The notes below the pieces were generated by a model, which searched no databases, was not told the DNA's origin, and saw only the letters and a program-made list of their open reading frames with translations. Position numbers and translations under genes: made by a program. Below, one piece after another: positions 4,914 through 7,707 of a stretch of DNA of 7,707 nucleotides (the first letter of the stretch is position 1; each line of letters opens with the position of its first letter). The DNA lies in the NCBI GenBank assembly GCA_012523535.1, contig JAAYII010000005.1, positions 1 to 7,707 on the forward strand. Reading direction: 5' to 3'. This DNA comes from Peptococcaceae bacterium. Its GTDB lineage: Bacteria > Bacillota > Desulfitobacteriia > Desulfitobacteriales > Syntrophobotulaceae.

Positions 4914-5633
4914 TTATAAAAATAAGGATAGGAATACAAAGAATATATATCCGCATAAACCACCCATCAGGGCTTGCCTGGGGTGGTTTTCTTTTGCTAA
5001 AGGAATAAGTTCGGTCAGGACCAGGAAGGTCATGGCTCCCGCAGCCAGGGACAATAACAGGCAAAGGGAGTTATGAACCAGGTCTATGGCCAGTTTGCCC
5101 AGTATTGCTCCCAAAGGGGTAAAGAAAGCTATGGCCAGGTTCAGGGCCAATATTTTTGTCTTGCGAATACCGGCCATAAGTAGCGGCGTGGCGGTGGCCA
5201 TGCCTTCCGGCAGGTTATGGAGGGTAATGCCTACCGCTATAATCATGCCCAGTTGGCCGGTGGCTTCCTGTCCTACGGCAATGGCCATGCCTTCGGGTAT
5301 ATCGTGCAAGGCGATGCCCGATGCGATCAGTAAGCCCACCATTTTAAGCCGGGTGCGGCGGTTGGTGCGGGAGCCTTGGTAACGGTGCTGGAGCATTTTT
5401 TCCGATAAGGACATGAAGATTATTCCCAGGAAAAAGCCCAAGAGGAATTGCAAGGGGAGGTGATAGCTTAAAGCGGCGGGAATCAGGTCCAGGCTGATTA
5501 CCGCCAGCATTACGCCTCCGGCCCCGGCTAAGAGAGAAGCGAACAGTTTTTCCGAGGGTTGGCCAAGCAATAGGACTATCAGGCATCCTATGGGTGTGGC
5601 CAGCCCCGCGATGGTACTTAAATAAAGAAGCAT
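4914..5633 (-). CDS. ZIP-family metal ion transporter
   Basis: The 239-residue product has about eight hydrophobic segments and both ZIP metal-site signatures: HDIPEGMAIAVG starting at residue 110 and HNLPEGMATATP starting at 139, with His, Asp/Asn and Glu as metal ligands, plus an acidic LTELIPLA near 207-214. ZIP proteins move zinc, iron, manganese or similar divalent metals into the cytoplasm; the substrate cannot be read from sequence. The His-rich cytoplasmic loop of many ZIPs is absent; the loop here (about 80-98) is short and Arg-rich. Start: ATG 5633 is chosen because GGAGGG lies at 5643-5638 with 4-5 nt spacing, whereas the upstream in-frame GTG at 5663 has no ribosome binding site. 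The gene converges on the SGNH gene with a 38-bp gap. No terminator on its own strand and no recognisable Zur/Fur box were found. Confidence 0.93.
   Translation of the reverse strand: MLLYLSTIAGLATPIGCLIVLLLGQPSEKLFASLLAGAGGVMLAVISLDLIPAALSYHLPLQFLLGFFLGIIFMSLSEKMLQHRYQGSRTNRRTRLKMVGLLIASGIALHDIPEGMAIAVGQEATGQLGMIIAVGITLHNLPEGMATATPLLMAGIRKTKILALNLAIAFFTPLGAILGKLAIDLVHNSLCLLLSLAAGAMTFLVLTELIPLAKENHPRQALMGGLCGYIFFVFLSLFL
4957..4995 (+). terminator. Plus-strand terminator inside the ZIP coding sequence
   Basis: AAACCACCC (4957-4965) pairs with GGGTGGTTT (4981-4989). After a 2-nt bulge, CAGG (4968-4971) pairs with CCTG (4977-4980) around a GCTTG loop. TTTTCTTTT follows on the plus strand only. 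It lies 82 bp past the SGNH stop and within the 3' end of the opposing ZIP gene. Confidence 0.75.
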
Positions 5634-5820
5634 GTGGCCCTCCGTTCTTAAGCGGTCCTCCACCTGTACTGAAGCCTATTCTTAAAAATCATATTGAGAA
5701 TCTGCTGCAAATATACGTAACATCGGGGAATAAACGGCAGCTTTAGGGGAAATAATCTCTGTAAAAGGATTTTGAGAACAAGGGAACAAGAAGATGTTTC
5801 CGCTACATTTAAGGCAAACA

Positions 5821-5884
5821 ATGGAGGGCTAAAATGAGAACTAAATTTAAAATGAAGGCTAAATTTAAAATGAGAGCTAAATTA
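5821..5884 (+). repeat. Repeated initiation region at the spoIIR start
   Basis: Three tandem 18-bp units (5831-5848, 5849-5866, 5867-5884) have the form AAAATGARRRCTAAATTW, each carrying an in-frame ATG (5834, 5852, 5870), followed by a further ATG at 5885. The stretch just before, ATGGAGGGCTAAA (5821-5833), is a related shortened copy whose GGAGGG forms the ribosome binding site. The repeats encode MRTKFK, MKAKFK and MRAKLM. Confidence 0.85.
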
Positions 5885-6538
5885 ATGAAAAAAAGGATTA
5901 GTCATATTATAAGTTATATTCTGATCTGTTTATTGTTGGCGGTGGGTTTCCTGGGATGGGGACCGACCGAAACAATTAGCCATAGAGCGGTAGCTTATGG
6001 GGAAAGGCAAGAGGCCCGGGAGGCAGTACAAAACAGTTACAGGCCGGACAATTTAATCCGTTTTCATGTTGTCGCCAATTCGGATAGCGAGAGGGATCAG
6101 CTTTTAAAATATGCCGTACGGGATGAAATACTCAAAGAGGTATCCCCCAAGCTGGCCCGTTCCGCTTCCCTTGCCGAGTCCAGGGAGATCCTAAAGAGTA
6201 TGGATGATGAATTGCTGAACATTGCCAAAAGAGTTGTGCGGGAATGGGGCTTTGATTATCCTGTGTCTTTGGAGTACGGTGTTTTTCCTTTCCCGGCCAA
6301 GTCCTACGGGAATATTGTTCTTCCCGGGGGGAATTATGAAGCGGTGACAATTAAGATCGGCCGGGGCCATGGAGCCAACTGGTGGTGTATTCTGTTCCCG
6401 CCGATTTGCTTTGTCAATGTGGAAGAGGCTACCGATGTCCCGGTTGACGGCAAGGAAGCCGTAAAGTTGGATACGGCTGCCGAGAAACTGGAGCGCAAAC
6501 AGCAATTCTGCTTCTTCTTCGAAAGATTTTTTAAGTGA
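5834..6538 (+). CDS. spoIIR: Stage II sporulation protein R
   Basis: The 234-residue product shows the SpoIIR signature blocks: NLIRFHVVANSDSERDQLLK (about 73-92), LEYGVFPFPAKSYG (146-159), LPGGNYEAVTIKIG (163-176) and GANWWCILFPPICFV (180-194). SpoIIR is made in the forespore, crosses into the intermembrane space and triggers the SpoIIGA protease to process pro-sigma-E in the mother cell. Residues about 22-43 form the membrane/signal segment. The N-terminus is extended by a Lys-rich repeat (1-18) from a tandem DNA duplication. ATG 5834 is chosen because GGAGGG lies at 5823-5828; ATG 5852, 5870 and 5885 are alternative in-frame starts. In Bacillus the gene is under sigma-F; I could not find a convincing sigma-F promoter here. 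It is divergent from the ZIP gene, with a 200-bp spacer. Confidence 0.95.
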   Translation: MRTKFKMKAKFKMRAKLMKKRISHIISYILICLLLAVGFLGWGPTETISHRAVAYGERQEAREAVQNSYRPDNLIRFHVVANSDSERDQLLKYAVRDEILKEVSPKLARSASLAESREILKSMDDELLNIAKRVVREWGFDYPVSLEYGVFPFPAKSYGNIVLPGGNYEAVTIKIGRGHGANWWCILFPPICFVNVEEATDVPVDGKEAVKLDTAAEKLERKQQFCFFFERFFK

Positions 6539-6609
6539 AGTATTCTATTTTGAAAGAGTCAAGCATATTAGTTCTTTAGAAAACCAAAATTAAGGAAAGG
6601 AGAACGAAT

Positions 6610-7296
6610 ATGCGAAGAAGAGGGTTGCTGCTTACTTTCTTAATTTATCTGGTGATCATAGTTGCCCTGGTCGGTTGCAACGCCTTGGACAGTGTTTTGA
6701 AAGACGGTAGCAGCAAAGGTCCGTTGGCTCAGATTTTGGACAGAACGCAGAATAATTATACCGATGATATTAGTGATGCTACTCCGGTCATAGCTGAGCA
6801 GCAGCAGGGTGAAAGCACTATCAAGTTGTATTTTGCCGATAAGGAGGGCAGATATTTAATTGAAATAAACAGGACCATTCCCAGAACTTTAAGCTTGGCC
6901 AAAGAAACGGTATGCCAATGGCTGATGGGACCGCGGGGCGAGATGGCTGATATTTACCCGGCAGTGGATCCCCGGACCGCCTTGCGCAGCATTAATATTA
7001 AAAACGGTGTGGCTATTGTCGATTTAAGCGGCGAATTTCTCCAACCTTACAGCAATGTGCATCCTGAAACTACTTTATACGGATTGGTCAATACTTTGTG
7101 CCAGTTTCCGACTGTGGAGATTGTGAAAATTAGGATTGAAGGCCATGATATTAATACCTATCAAGGCATTAGTTTGGATAATCTCAGGTTTAGGGCCGAC
7201 CTGATCGGCGGTTCGACAGGTCCGGGAGTGGAGCAGCCGGAGCCTGAGCCTGAGCCGGGAACAAAATCGCCAAGCTCAATCAATCTTTTTGATTAA
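6610..7296 (+). CDS. GerMN-domain lipoprotein
   Basis: The 228-residue product has a lipoprotein signal peptide (MRRRG, then hydrophobic residues 6-20) ending in the lipobox LVGC, with Cys23 as lipid attachment site. Residues about 69-198 form a GerMN (sporulation/germination) domain: STIKLYFADKEGRYLIEINRTI, a KETVCQWLMGP helix, INIKNGVAIVDLSGEF, the LVNTLCQFPTVEIVKIRIEG block and a final DNLRF. GerMN proteins are linked to spore assembly and germination in Bacillus GerM; the biochemical role is not settled. GerM usually has two copies, whereas only one is visible here. The tail has an EPEPEPEP-like acidic/proline stretch (209-216). ATG 6610 follows AAAGGAGA at 6596-6603. It lies 71 bp after spoIIR on the same strand and 23 bp before the MarR gene, so co-transcription with the latter is likely. 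Confidence 0.9.
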   Translation: MRRRGLLLTFLIYLVIIVALVGCNALDSVLKDGSSKGPLAQILDRTQNNYTDDISDATPVIAEQQQGESTIKLYFADKEGRYLIEINRTIPRTLSLAKETVCQWLMGPRGEMADIYPAVDPRTALRSINIKNGVAIVDLSGEFLQPYSNVHPETTLYGLVNTLCQFPTVEIVKIRIEGHDINTYQGISLDNLRFRADLIGGSTGPGVEQPEPEPEPGTKSPSSINLFD

Positions 7297-7319
7297 TTTG
7301 GTGGAGAGTGGGGGATATC

Positions 7320-7707
7320 ATGTCAGGGGAGAGAGAGTTAGCGGGCAGATTGGATGATTTATTCCAAAAAATAAGTGCGTTTACTCTTAGGCAAAAAAAT
7401 CAATTTGCTGAAGAAACGGGTGTTTCCCGCCAGCAGTTGGAAGTCCTGGATATTATTTATACCAAGGGACAGTTAACAATGGGCGAGCTGTGCAGGGAAA
7501 TATCTTCAGCCTGCAGTACGGCTACAGATTTGGCGGATAAGCTGGAAAAAGCGGGTTATGCGGAAAGGGCCCGGGAGAAAAAGGACCGCAGGGTGGTCAG
7601 ATTGAGGATCCTGCCGCAGGGAGAAGAACTTATCAAGTCCATTAAGGAAAAAAGGATCCAGGCTTTAGTTGCGGAGTTGGTGGGTTTGGGGCAGAATGAG
7701 GGTAGAA
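7320..7707 (+). CDS. MarR-family transcriptional regulator (3' end outside window)
   Basis: ATG 7320 opens 129 codons that run off the window. The product fits the MarR winged-helix fold: helical N-terminus (about 5-48), helix-turn-helix at about 51-80 (LTMGELCREI, then STATDLADKLEKAGY), and the wing with the signature DRRVVRLRILPQGEEL at 89-104. The start of the C-terminal dimerisation helix is present. MarR proteins are cytoplasmic dimeric repressors or activators, often responding to small molecules or oxidants; Cys58 and Cys65 in the DNA-binding region are noted but their role is unknown. GGGGG at about 7310-7314 is the likely ribosome binding site. The gene starts 23 bp after the lipoprotein stop with no terminator between them, so it is probably in the same transcript. 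Target genes cannot be inferred. Confidence 0.9.
   Translation, partial: MSGERELAGRLDDLFQKISAFTLRQKNQFAEETGVSRQQLEVLDIIYTKGQLTMGELCREISSACSTATDLADKLEKAGYAERAREKKDRRVVRLRILPQGEELIKSIKEKRIQALVAELVGLGQNEGR

Noticed and set aside
5688..5716. TATGAT on the minus strand as the ZIP promoter -10
   Set aside because: No TTGACA-like -35 at proper spacing (the nearest, TTGCAG, is only 11 bp away) and no Zur/Fur-type palindrome.
5705..5756. GGGGAATAAA (5725) and GGGGAAATAAT (5746) as sigma-F -10 elements for spoIIR
   Set aside because: Neither has a GYATA-like -35 at 14-16 bp, so a sigma-F promoter is expected from Bacillus but not shown here.
6563..6592. GCATA, 17 bp, CAAAATT resembling a forespore (sigma-F/sigma-G) promoter before the GerMN lipoprotein gene
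   Set aside because: The expected transcription start (about 6598) would fall inside the Shine-Dalgarno sequence at 6596-6603, leaving no workable leader, and the -10 match is partial.

Overview
The window looks like chromosome of an endospore-forming, low-to-mid-GC Firmicute, probably in the Clostridia. This rests on a clear SpoIIR, a SleB-type cortex/cell-wall hydrolase, a GerMN-domain lipoprotein and a YlbF-family protein, all with strong GGAGG-type ribosome binding sites. Genus cannot be fixed from the sequence; a Peptococcaceae-like (Desulfotomaculum-type) host is only an impression. No IS element, CRISPR array, tRNA/rRNA or phage gene is visible.

Layout. Positions 1-176 hold the C-terminal end of a protein with a possible bacterial Ig-like domain. 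Then come a secreted SleB-like hydrolase (292-1146) and a 406-residue protein (1264-2484) with an anti-sigma-K (RskA)-like beta domain fused to four kinds of low-complexity repeat, closed by a good terminator. A stretch at about 2567-2764 keeps a protein-like reading frame with no credible start and ends at a second terminator, so it is probably a gene remnant. On the minus strand lie a small two-helix membrane protein (2820-3350) and a YlbF-family protein (3499-3984). A plus-strand SGNH-fold protein (4144-4875) converges on a ZIP-family metal transporter on the minus strand (4914-5633). Plus-strand genes follow: spoIIR (5834-6538), a GerMN lipoprotein (6610-7296) and a MarR-family regulator cut by the window end (7320-7707).

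How the genes fit together. Several products point to sporulation or germination: SpoIIR links forespore sigma-F activity to pro-sigma-E processing in the mother cell, SleB-type enzymes open the spore cortex, and GerMN proteins are linked to spore formation or germination. The genes are mostly separate or short transcription units with strand changes rather than one operon. The lipoprotein and MarR genes are only 23 bp apart and may be co-transcribed.

I do not see a multi-gene undescribed system. The most unusual items are: (1) the RskA-like domain with no membrane anchor joined to Tyr/Gly/Pro/Gln repeats; (2) the SGNH protein in which both the block III Asn and the catalytic His are replaced; (3) a repeated initiation region at the start of spoIIR; (4) a plus-strand terminator lying inside the convergent ZIP coding sequence; and (5) an orphan terminator-like hairpin between the divergent ylbF-like and SGNH genes.
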